Shown here piece after piece: positions 1 through 6,430 of a stretch of 15,440 nucleotides of DNA. The notes under the pieces were generated by a model. That model searched no databases and had not been told where the DNA came from. It saw only the letters and a list, made by a program, of their open reading frames with translations. The DNA comes from an uncultured Agathobacter sp. Lineage in GTDB: Bacteria > Bacillota > Clostridia > Lachnospirales > Lachnospiraceae. The number at the start of each line of letters is the position of its first letter. Within the stretch, counting starts at the first letter, position 1. The DNA lies in assembly GCA_934358675.1 (NCBI GenBank), contig CAKRKX010000059.1, positions 1 through 15,440 of the forward strand. The letters run 5' to 3'. Made by a program: the position numbers and the translations under genes.

Positions 1-205
1 AGGATAGAAATTACCAGAGGGCAAATTTTCCTAAAAAAATCACTGTATGGTCCGATGTCGTAATGATTGAAAGTCAATCAGGTTATGAAATCCTTTTAAT
101 TCCGTCATCCCATCAAAATCACACTGCCAATTGTAGTAACTATATTATCCGGTGTCGTCCGCCTTAGAATACGAAAAATCTAAGTCGTCAAATCCGAATT
201 TGACA
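1..205. other. AT-rich stretch with no recognised gene
   Basis: I see no convincing coding region here on either strand. It contains a small perfect hairpin at 64-80 (seven-base arms TGATTGA and TCAATCA around a three-base loop) without a following T-run, so it is not a clear terminator. On the minus strand a 25-codon reading frame (222 down to 145) overlaps the end of the small membrane protein gene, but nothing supports its translation beyond a weak GAGG upstream of its ATG. Confidence 0.4.
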
Positions 206-412
206 TTATTTTGTAGGGACATGTGCCTCGAACTTCGAAACAATAATCCCTGTGCATGTGATGACAACCATGCACAGATAGAGTCCGACACCTACAGCCA
301 GTGCACCTGCTTTATCCATACCGTTAAAAAAGGTTGCAAATAATGTTGCGAAAATCATTCCGATTATGGTCACGAAAATTCCCCAGCAAAAATACTTCCC
401 AATTGTTTTCAT
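206..412 (-). CDS. small two-helix membrane protein of unknown function
   Basis: This 68-residue protein is not assigned to a family I recognise. It starts MKTIGKYFCW and has two hydrophobic segments, at about residues 7-28 and 34-58, joined by a short loop containing NGMDKAG, and ends with a short polar tail (KFEAHVPTK). That layout predicts a small integral membrane hairpin. The ATG at 412 is chosen over a longer in-frame extension because a strong AGGAGG ribosome site lies about seven bases upstream. The gene follows tRNA-Leu on the same strand, separated by a terminator, so it probably has its own weak promoter or depends on readthrough. It could be a stress or envelope microprotein; function cannot be inferred. 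Confidence 0.7.
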   Translation of the reverse strand: MKTIGKYFCWGIFVTIIGMIFATLFATFFNGMDKAGALAVGVGLYLCMVVITCTGIIVSKFEAHVPTK

Positions 413-450
413 AGCGATTCCCTCCTGATTTGAATGATAGAACGATTGTG

Positions 451-465
451 TTTGCATTATGCAAA
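451..465. repeat. 15-bp inverted repeat upstream of the small membrane gene
   Basis: The sequence TTTGCATTATGCAAA is a perfect seven-base inverted repeat around one central base. It lies between the tRNA terminator and the ribosome site of the minus-strand membrane protein gene, overlapping the terminator's T-run. Read on the minus strand it includes TTGCAT, a weak -35-like hexamer. It may be an operator; this is inference from symmetry and position. Confidence 0.4.
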
Positions 466-493
466 AAAGAGATCTTCATAATGAAGATCTCTT
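463..493 (-). terminator. Rho-independent terminator of tRNA-Leu
   Basis: On the minus strand, immediately after the tRNA 3' end, there is a near-perfect hairpin with arms AAGAGATCTTCAT (467-479) and its complement (481-493), followed by a run of T residues (463-468 on the opposite strand). Position and structure fit intrinsic termination of the tRNA transcript. The T-run and stem also partly overlap the inverted repeat before the next gene. Confidence 0.85.
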
Positions 494-497
494 GAAA

Positions 498-580
498 TGC
501 CGGCAGCGGGACTTGAACCCGCACGTGGTTACCCACAACAGATTTTGAGTCTGCATCGTCTGCCATTCCGACACGCCGGC
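498..580 (-). tRNA. tRNA-Leu (anticodon CAA)
   Basis: Read on the minus strand, the 83-base sequence begins GCCGGCG and ends TGCCGGC plus discriminator A, giving a seven-pair acceptor stem with one G-T pair. The anticodon stem-loop is GCAGA-CTCAAAA-TCTGT, so the anticodon is CAA, reading UUG leucine codons. The T arm GCGGGTTCAAGTCCCGC is canonical, and a long variable arm (TGTTGTGGGTAACCACG region) is present as expected for a class II leucine tRNA. The CCA end is not encoded. Confidence 0.96.
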
Positions 581-590
581 ACGAACAAAT

Positions 591-596
591 ATTATA
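591..596 (-). promoter_or_regulatory. -10 element for tRNA-Leu
   Basis: A perfect TATAAT on the minus strand lies 10 bases before the tRNA 5' end, at the right distance for a start just before the mature tRNA. No good -35 hexamer is found at 16-18 bases; TTGCAA occurs at a 20-base spacing, so the full promoter is not certain. Confidence 0.6.
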
Positions 597-711
597 CTAA
601 CACAGAGGGTACAAGATTGCAAGCAGAACTTTTGAGGGTATACAAACTTTTTTGAAGATGTCGGTTGCCACAATTTGACCGAAAAATGTGCGATTGGCAA
701 TCTCTTCTTTG

Positions 712-740
712 TTGACGAAAGTTATCATATATGATAACAT
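712..740 (+). promoter_or_regulatory. promoter with 18-bp palindromic operator
   Basis: A -35 hexamer TTGACG (712-717) is followed after 17 bases by a weak -10 TAACAT (735-740). A perfect 18-base palindrome, GTTATCATATATGATAAC (721-738), fills the spacer and overlaps the -10. This arrangement is typical of autoregulated toxin-antitoxin promoters of the HigBA type, in which a Xre-family antitoxin dimer binds the palindrome. The helix-turn-helix gene downstream is the likely repressor. The symmetry is seen directly; binding is inference. Confidence 0.7.
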
Positions 741-785
741 AGTAGCAGTGAGACGGCGAGTGGTCAGTCTATTTGCTGAAAGTAA

Positions 786-863
786 ATTTTGCATGGGCTG
801 ACGTTCAAAAAGAAGGGAAACGGTATGAAGGGAAGGGAGAGTGCCGGACAGCGTGTTAAGGAT
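786..863 (+). pseudogene. possible C-terminal remnant of a HigB-like toxin fused to the antitoxin frame
   Basis: Codons upstream of and running into the helix-turn-helix gene read I-L-HGLTFKKKGNGMKG, then RESAGQRVKD. This resembles the tail of Gp49/HigB-family toxins, where a histidine-glycine-phenylalanine segment is followed by KK, a polar stretch and an RE..RA...KD helix. An in-frame TAA at 783-785 lies just before it, so the toxin core is absent. The match is short and judged by eye from memory of the family; chance similarity is quite possible. Confidence 0.25.
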
Positions 864-1106
864 CAGGAACGTTGTGGCGGGGCTGTTGAGATAAAAACTA
901 GGAGCAGTGCCAGTCAGGAAGTGGCGAAGCAGCTGCGTGATGTGCGAAAGTCGCAGGGTATGACGCAAGAGTCGCTGGCAGAACTGGTTGGAACGAAGAA
1001 GTCGAATATATCGCGGCTGGAGAGCGGGCGTTATAATCCGAGCCTGGATTTCCTTGTGAAAGTAGCCGGAGGGCTGGGCAAGCAGATTCAGGTGAAAGTG
1101 AAGTGA
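825..1106 (+). CDS. HigA-like Xre-family helix-turn-helix regulator (orphan antitoxin)
   Basis: This 93-residue protein has a Cro/C1-type helix-turn-helix at about residues 37-85, with the diagnostic segments GMTQESLAELVGTKKSNISR and LESGRYNPSLDFLVKVAGGLG followed by a short basic beta-type end (KQIQVKVK). That C-terminal pattern is characteristic of HigA antitoxins paired with phage Gp49-like toxins. The ATG at 825 has a GAAGGGA site at good spacing; a TTG at 789 in the same frame would give 105 residues. Residues 1-30 are unusual and rich in charged and polar residues for this family. It sits about 85 bases after a promoter with a perfect palindrome, presumably its own operator. No intact toxin gene lies beside it, so it may be a domesticated or decaying antitoxin. 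Confidence 0.8.
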   Translation: MKGRESAGQRVKDQERCGGAVEIKTRSSASQEVAKQLRDVRKSQGMTQESLAELVGTKKSNISRLESGRYNPSLDFLVKVAGGLGKQIQVKVK

Positions 1107-1200
1107 TGCATTTTCAAGTGCAATATGGAGATGAGCGATGCATTTTCGTGTGTGATTATGGAAGAAAGCGATGCACTTTTATGCGTGGTATGGTAGATTG
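1103..1200 (+). repeat. three degenerate 32/33-bp tandem repeats
   Basis: Three adjoining units begin at 1103, 1135 and 1168. Each starts G(T/C)GATGCA followed by a T-rich stretch, then a GTG/TATGG(A/T) segment. Units one and two are the most alike; unit three is more diverged. The first unit overlaps the stop codon of the helix-turn-helix gene. A 52-codon frame (ATG at 1106, overlapping the stop as TGATG, to TAG at 1264) runs through the array and reads as 11-residue repeats with conserved Phe, Tyr-Gly and Arg. Whether it is translated is unknown; its upstream ribosome site is weak. Confidence 0.6.
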
Positions 1201-1306
1201 TGCCGTGCAGATTTTGGAAATGCGGCGCAACGATTTTGAGTGGGAGAGCAGGTTAAGGCGGTAGGACTGCCGGATGACCGGAATACAAAGGATGGAGGAA
1301 AACAAA

Positions 1307-1585
1307 ATGACAATGAAACTCGGTAACTACAAGGACAATGATGTGGAACTGTGCAGAACGACAAACGATCGTGTGAGCTGTCAGGCGGCGGAAGCACTTC
1401 TTGAGGAACACATTCCGTTTACGAAGAACAGTAAGCGGATCCCATTCTTTAAGAGAGAGGAATACAAGGGTGCCGACAAGGTGTGGGTAATCTCGATCAA
1501 CCCGCGCAGATACGGGCAGGCGCGACGCGCGATTGACCGTATGGATCGTGTGTACAAGGAACGTCTTGTTTTGTCGAATTATTAG
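1307..1585 (+). CDS. small DUF2007-like cytoplasmic protein
   Basis: This 92-residue protein starts MTMKLGNYKD, with ATG at 1307 selected because GGAGG lies eight bases upstream; an in-frame ATG at 1274 lacks this. It has no signal peptide or membrane segment. The segment ELCRTTNDRVSCQAAEALLE followed by EHIPF resembles the ferredoxin-like DUF2007 fold, in which a strand, an Ala/Glu-rich helix and a 'short-lived intermediate' strand are followed by a second half, here VWVISINPRRYGQARRAID. The C-terminus is strongly basic. DUF2007 proteins are described only as putative signal-transducing proteins, so no precise role can be given. The family assignment is by pattern and is moderate; the coding call is strong. 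Confidence 0.8.
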   Translation: MTMKLGNYKDNDVELCRTTNDRVSCQAAEALLEEHIPFTKNSKRIPFFKREEYKGADKVWVISINPRRYGQARRAIDRMDRVYKERLVLSNY

Positions 1586-1618
1586 GAACGGATGTTTCTG
1601 AAAAAAGTGTGAAATCCA

Positions 1619-1647
1619 TTCAAAAAGGAACAGAGGTGTGGTAAAAT
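1619..1647 (+). promoter_or_regulatory. candidate promoter of the LtaS-YfhO-CsbB operon
   Basis: A -35-like TTCAAA (1619-1624) is spaced 17 bases from TAAAAT (1642-1647), which is preceded by TGG, making an extended -10. It lies about 170 bases before the TTG/ATG start of the LtaS-like gene, so the transcript would have a long leader. No other good promoter is seen in the 1586-1817 gap. Confidence 0.5.
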
Positions 1648-1680
1648 TCTATGAGATGATGCCATATCTGTGTTCCTTTT
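1623..1680 (+). terminator. long-loop inverted repeat, weak terminator candidate
   Basis: AAAAGGAACAGA (1623-1634) can pair with TCTG-TG-TTCCTTTT (1667-1680), eight plus four base pairs with a two-base bulge, closing a loop of about 32 bases. The 3' arm ends in TTTT. It could end the transcript of the DUF2007-like gene, but the large loop and the overlap with the candidate promoter make this doubtful; it may instead act as a leader structure. Confidence 0.25.
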
Positions 1681-1817
1681 CTGTTATGCAGGCAAGTGAT
1701 GCGCATTTCGGAAAAACCGGTATGTGAAACCTGTTATTGAATGTTATGGCAAAGCGATAGCTGGTTCGCGGGTGTGCAAATTCAGCATCGACATCAATTA
1801 TATATGTAGAAAATAGA

Positions 1818-3836
1818 TTGGAAGACAAGATCGTGATACAAAATATGGAAGATATAGAAGAAAATGCAGCGAAACCGGAAAGCGTTCGCACTGGGGCGAG
1901 TGACACGATAGAAAAACGTGGGGAAGAAAAGAAACAAGAAACATTGAGCATGAATGAGCGTTCTCAAAAGGATGGAGCGTTCGCGGAGCATGAAGAACGG
2001 AAATTTTCGACCGAAGATATGAGACATTGGATCCGGTATATCATCGGATTTGCGATCGTGCCGGTGATCGCGTTCTATCTGATGGAGGCATTTGAGCATA
2101 ATGCGTTGGCGGAAGTAAGGCAGGAAGCGCAGTGGTTTAACATACTGATCTTCGAGCTGATCGCGTGGTTTCTTTATTTTGTGATCGGAAGGATGACTGC
2201 GGCGCTGCGCATCGAGCTGGTGCTTGCGCTTGTATTCGGACTGACGAATCATTATGTGATGGCATTCCGGTCGACGCCGTTTGTGCCGTGGGATCTGCTT
2301 TCCGTGCGGACTGCGGCGAGCGTTGCACAGAATTATGATTTTACACCGACCACGCGGATGATCGTGGTAACGATCCTGTTTCTTGTGTTGATGATCGCGG
2401 TGCGCGCCCTGCGCAAAGCGCCACGCATCAAGCTACCGGTTCGTCTCGGCTCGGCGGTGCTGGTCGTACTTGCATTATGCCTTTTTGTGAATACGCTGCA
2501 ACAGGAGAGCTTTCAGAATAAACATTATCTGTATCCGTTTCTGTTTACGCCGGCGTATATGACGAAGGTCAATGGTATGGCGGTGACGTTTGCAATGGAT
2601 ATGGCATATGTGGTCGTGGATAAGCCGGAAGGATACAGCGCCGAGGAGGCCGGGAAGATTCTTGAAGAGTACGGAAGTACGGACAATGTATTTCCGGATG
2701 ATGAGAACGGGGGTGGATCCAATACAGGAACGAGTGTGACGGACGAAAACACCGGATCTGGCACGACAAATGATACGGCAAACGAAGATCTTCCAAATAT
2801 TATCGTGATCATGGATGAGGCTTTCTCGGATCTGTCGGTGGTCGGAGATCTTCAGACGAATGAAGATTACATGCCTTTTATGCATAAGATGCAGCAGGGG
2901 GCGAACAATACAATCACGGGATACGCGCAGGTATCGGTGTGCGGCGGAAATACGGCAAACTCGGAGTTTGAGTTTCTGACCGGAAACACGATGTCGTTTC
3001 TGCCGAGCGGAAGCATTCCGTACCAGCAGTATGTGACGAAGGATACGCCGTCGCTGGCAAGCTATCTGGCAAGCCTCGGGTATGCGACGTACGCACAGCA
3101 TCCGTATTATGCTTCGGGATGGAACCGTGAGACGGTTTACCCGCTGCTCGGATTTGAACATCTGAGTTTTATCGATGATTATGCGAACAAAAGTTATGTG
3201 CGAAAGTATGTCAGCGACGAGTCGGATATGCAGCACATTATTGATACTTACGAGAACAAAGAGGCGGGAAAGCCGGCGTTCATCTTCAATGTGACGATGC
3301 AGAATCACGGCGGCTATACGGACGCTTTTTCGAATCTGGATGAGGAAGTGCAGGCGACCGGTTACAACAGCGATGTGCTGAATCGTTATCTGTCGCTCAT
3401 CCGGCTGACGGATCAGTCGCTCGAAAAATTGGTGGATTATTTTTCCGGGGCGGATGAGAAGACGGTGATTGTATTTTTCGGGGATCATCAGCCGAGCGAT
3501 ACCGTGGCGGCGCAGATCCAGAATTCCATGCTCCTTCCGGGCGAAAGCGTTACGGACGAGCAGCTTCGCAACCGTTATCTCGTGCCGTATCTGGTGTGGG
3601 CAAACTATGATATCGGCAGTGCGACGGAGCAGGACACAAGCCTGAACTATCTGTCGGCGCAGGTGCTGAAAGCGGCGGGCGTTCCGACGGATGCGTATCA
3701 GAATTTCCTGCTGGAATTAAAGCAGTCGTACCCGCTGATCTCCGCGGCAGGACGCACGGATGCGGCGGATGCCGACGAGGAGATCTTAAATACCTATAAG
3801 AAATTACAGTATTACAATCTGTTTGAAAATAAGTGA
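1818..3836 (+). CDS. LtaS-like lipoteichoic acid (polyglycerolphosphate) synthase, sulfatase family
   Basis: This is a membrane enzyme of the LtaS/sulfatase family, which transfers glycerolphosphate from phosphatidylglycerol onto a growing chain on the outer face of the membrane. Its 672 residues compare with about 650 for LtaS. A charged N-terminal stretch (1-68) precedes five predicted helices (about 72-92, 106-125, 127-150, 180-196, 207-228), then a Gly/Ser/Thr/Asn-rich linker (298-324) and the extracellular sulfatase domain. Key residues match LtaS: metal-binding Glu334 (MDEAFSD), nucleophile Thr379 (GGNTANSEFE), His428, Trp435 and Arg437 (GWNRETVY), His497 (MQNHGGY) and Asp556-His557 (FFGDHQPSD). 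The start is uncertain: TTG at 1818 or ATG at 1845, neither with a good ribosome site. Its stop overlaps the ribosome site of the YfhO gene. The true polymer could differ from classical type I lipoteichoic acid. Confidence 0.9.
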   Translation: MEDKIVIQNMEDIEENAAKPESVRTGASDTIEKRGEEKKQETLSMNERSQKDGAFAEHEERKFSTEDMRHWIRYIIGFAIVPVIAFYLMEAFEHNALAEVRQEAQWFNILIFELIAWFLYFVIGRMTAALRIELVLALVFGLTNHYVMAFRSTPFVPWDLLSVRTAASVAQNYDFTPTTRMIVVTILFLVLMIAVRALRKAPRIKLPVRLGSAVLVVLALCLFVNTLQQESFQNKHYLYPFLFTPAYMTKVNGMAVTFAMDMAYVVVDKPEGYSAEEAGKILEEYGSTDNVFPDDENGGGSNTGTSVTDENTGSGTTNDTANEDLPNIIVIMDEAFSDLSVVGDLQTNEDYMPFMHKMQQGANNTITGYAQVSVCGGNTANSEFEFLTGNTMSFLPSGSIPYQQYVTKDTPSLASYLASLGYATYAQHPYYASGWNRETVYPLLGFEHLSFIDDYANKSYVRKYVSDESDMQHIIDTYENKEAGKPAFIFNVTMQNHGGYTDAFSNLDEEVQATGYNSDVLNRYLSLIRLTDQSLEKLVDYFSGADEKTVIVFFGDHQPSDTVAAQIQNSMLLPGESVTDEQLRNRYLVPYLVWANYDIGSATEQDTSLNYLSAQVLKAAGVPTDAYQNFLLELKQSYPLISAAGRTDAADADEEILNTYKKLQYYNLFENK

Positions 3837-3847
3837 GGAAACAAGCA

Positions 3848-6430
3848 ATGACCCATACAGCCGGGCAGAAATTACACAATTTTACAAACAAGAAGGCTTT
3901 CCCTTATCTGATGGCGTTCTTTATACCGTTTGTGATCTGCGTGATCATCTGCATAGGCAACGGTGTGTACCCGTTTGGTGACAACTGCATTCTGCATGTG
4001 GATATGTACCATCAGTATTGCCCGTTTTTCACAGAGTTCTTAAATAAACTTCGGACGGACGGAAGCCTGCAGTATTCCTGGAAGCTCGGACTCGGTTCGG
4101 ATTTCGTGTCGCTGTATGCATACTATCTGGCGAGCCCGCTGAATTTTCTGATCGTGCTCTGTCCCAAGCGGTTTGTCATCGAATTTATGACACTTTTGAT
4201 CCTGATCAAGATCGCAGCGAGTGGACTGACGTTTTTTGTGTTCCTGAGATATCATTTTCAGATGATCGGCAAAGACGGCAGAATGCACAACAACCAGATG
4301 GTTCCGGCACTGCTTTTCTCAACCGGTTATGCACTGTCCGGATTCGTGGCTGCGTACAGCTGGGACATCATGTGGATGGACTGTATCGCGCTGTTTCCGC
4401 TCATTATGGTTGGACTTGAGAAGCTGGTGAAGGAGCAGAAAGCGGGGCTTTACTATGTGGCGCTTGCACTGTGCATTTTTTCCAATTACTACATTTCGAT
4501 CATGATCTGCATCTTTTTGGTGTTTGCATTCGGACTCTATTTCTTTCAGGTCAAAAAGCAACGTTTTGCGGCATTGCTGCGCTTCGCGTGGTACTCGCTC
4601 CTTGCGGGGGCAACCTCGGCGATCCTCCTGCTTCCGGAGATTGCGATCCTCGGTGCGTCCGGATCGGCGGAGGACGGATTCCCGACACAGATCGCGTTCT
4701 ATTTTAATATTATCGCGGAACTCGGAAGAGGTGCCGCAACGACAACCTGTTATATTGGAAACGATCATTGGCCGAACCTGTACGCGGGCGCTTTTTGTCT
4801 GCTACTCGTGTGGCTGTATGTGCTGAATCGAAGAATAAAGATGCGTGAGAAACTGCCGCGCATTCTGATGCTTTGCTTTTTCCTTGTCAGTTTCGCGAAC
4901 AAGCAGCTGGACTTCATCTGGCACGGTATGCATTTTCCGCAGGCACTGCCGGGAAGACAGTCGTTTCTTTATATATTTATGATCCTTGTGATGGGCTTTG
5001 CGACTGTGCGGAAATTCAAAGGCACGAAGATCTGGCATATCATGTTGTCCACAGTTGTGGCGATGGGGCTGCTTCTTGCGAGCGGCATATATGGGGATGA
5101 CGATGTGACGGATCCGATGTCGCTTCTGATCACGGCGCTTTTTATCAGTGTGTACGGCATCTGCCTGATCCTTATGAAGCTGACGCGCAGACAGGTGAAG
5201 AAAGCAATCTTCTACTTTACATTCTGGATTGCGATCGCGGAGCTTGCCGTCAATATGGCGATCACTGGGCTCGGTGTGACGAGCCGCGTGGCGTATACGG
5301 ACAAGGAAGAGTTTTATCCGACGCTGCTTACGATGGCGGAGAACGATAATGAGGAGACGGGCGGTGATGCTTTTTACCGCGTGGAGGATACCGGAAGAAA
5401 GACGAAGAACGATGGGGCTTTGTATGATTATGCGCCGGCAACGATCTTCTCGTCGCTGATGAATCTGGAGGTCAGTCATCTGTTCCAGAAACTGTATATG
5501 GAGGGCGGCAAGAATTTCTATTGTTACAACGGTGCGACACCACTGACTTCCGCGCTGTTTTCCGTGCGCTATATGCTTTCCGACAATCCGATGGAAGCGG
5601 ATATGTTCAAGACTTACATCGGAAGTGAGAACGGAAATTATCTGTATCGTAACAATTACTGTCTGCCGCTCGGCTACATGATGGATGAAGATGCGGTGGC
5701 AGAGTGGGAGGAGGCACCTTCAAACCGGCTCGGTTCGCTCAATGCATTCGCAAAAGCGCTCGGCTGCGAGGAAACGATGCTAAAGCATGCGGACTGCGAG
5801 ATGGAGACGGTTGCGGGCGATACGGCGATCGATATCTCCGAGGACGGCTATTATTATGCGGATTACACGACCTGTAATTCGGACAGCCTGAACGTCAACC
5901 GGAGTGACGGCTGGAACAAAGAGTATTCGAAGACCACGCACCGCTATCTGCTCGGACTTGGAAAATGCAAGGCGGGCGACCGGATTCACATCTCCAACAC
6001 GAATATGGAGACCATATATTTCAGTGTATACAAGTTGAACACGGATGTTGTTGAACAGTGTTACAATACGCTGGATCGTCAGACGATGACACTTACCAAT
6101 ATGACGGATCGCACTGTGGAGGGCTCGATCGAGGTCAAGGACGAGGGACGGCTCGTGCTCTCGATTCCGGCGGACGCAGGCTGGAAGCTGTATGTAGATG
6201 GGAAAGAGACCGAGATCACACCGCTTGCCGACGCTTTGATCGGCGTGCATCTGACGGAAGGAAATCATACGATCCGGCTTTGCTATACGACGCCATGGTT
6301 AAAAGAGGGCGCGCTGATCAGTGCGGGCGCGATCGTATTGTTTGCGATCAGCATGGTGATCGTGTACAGACGTGCATTGCGGCGCAGAGTAACGCAGATA
6401 GAAGAGGAGAATGGGGAAAAACATGAGTAA
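3848..6430 (+). CDS. YfhO-family multi-pass membrane glycosyltransferase
   Basis: This 860-residue protein has the length and layout of Bacillus YfhO (about 860). It begins with a helix (18-38), then the conserved outer segment YPFGDNCILHVDMYHQYCPF (41-60) with Asp45, Asp52 and Gln56, followed by many membrane helices up to about residue 470. A large soluble region follows, containing the family's C-terminal beta module (ADAGWKLYVDGKE and the GNHTIRL strand), and a last helix (about 822-841) ending in a basic-acidic tail. YfhO proteins use an undecaprenyl-phosphate sugar to glycosylate lipoteichoic acid outside the cell. ATG at 3848 is preferred over GTG at 3833 because TGAGG lies nine bases upstream. 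It is sandwiched between an LtaS-like synthase and a CsbB-like enzyme, which fits this role exactly. Substrate sugar is unknown. Confidence 0.9.
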   Translation: MTHTAGQKLHNFTNKKAFPYLMAFFIPFVICVIICIGNGVYPFGDNCILHVDMYHQYCPFFTEFLNKLRTDGSLQYSWKLGLGSDFVSLYAYYLASPLNFLIVLCPKRFVIEFMTLLILIKIAASGLTFFVFLRYHFQMIGKDGRMHNNQMVPALLFSTGYALSGFVAAYSWDIMWMDCIALFPLIMVGLEKLVKEQKAGLYYVALALCIFSNYYISIMICIFLVFAFGLYFFQVKKQRFAALLRFAWYSLLAGATSAILLLPEIAILGASGSAEDGFPTQIAFYFNIIAELGRGAATTTCYIGNDHWPNLYAGAFCLLLVWLYVLNRRIKMREKLPRILMLCFFLVSFANKQLDFIWHGMHFPQALPGRQSFLYIFMILVMGFATVRKFKGTKIWHIMLSTVVAMGLLLASGIYGDDDVTDPMSLLITALFISVYGICLILMKLTRRQVKKAIFYFTFWIAIAELAVNMAITGLGVTSRVAYTDKEEFYPTLLTMAENDNEETGGDAFYRVEDTGRKTKNDGALYDYAPATIFSSLMNLEVSHLFQKLYMEGGKNFYCYNGATPLTSALFSVRYMLSDNPMEADMFKTYIGSENGNYLYRNNYCLPLGYMMDEDAVAEWEEAPSNRLGSLNAFAKALGCEETMLKHADCEMETVAGDTAIDISEDGYYYADYTTCNSDSLNVNRSDGWNKEYSKTTHRYLLGLGKCKAGDRIHISNTNMETIYFSVYKLNTDVVEQCYNTLDRQTMTLTNMTDRTVEGSIEVKDEGRLVLSIPADAGWKLYVDGKETEITPLADALIGVHLTEGNHTIRLCYTTPWLKEGALISAGAIVLFAISMVIVYRRALRRRVTQIEEENGEKHE

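Noticed and set aside
145..222. Minus-strand 25-codon frame after the small membrane protein, with an acidic aromatic sequence
   Set aside because: Only a weak GAGG precedes its ATG, it overlaps the preceding gene, and no family is recognised; too little evidence to call a gene.
152..343. Plus-strand 63-codon frame with several Cys residues
   Set aside because: It lies antisense to the small membrane protein, which has a strong ribosome site and clear hydrophobic helices; this frame has neither a ribosome site nor a recognised domain.
1656..1727. 24-codon frame in the leader before the LtaS-like gene
   Set aside because: No ribosome site, no amino-acid run typical of an attenuator, and no terminator following it; not called as a leader peptide.
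2475..3488. Long minus-strand frame of 337 codons inside the LtaS-like gene
   Set aside because: Its composition (Arg, His and Ile-rich) is the typical shadow of codon bias on the opposite strand, and the sense frame has the full set of sulfatase motifs.
4802..5479. Minus-strand 225-codon frame inside the YfhO gene
   Set aside because: Shadow of a well-supported gene, with no domain and no ribosome site.
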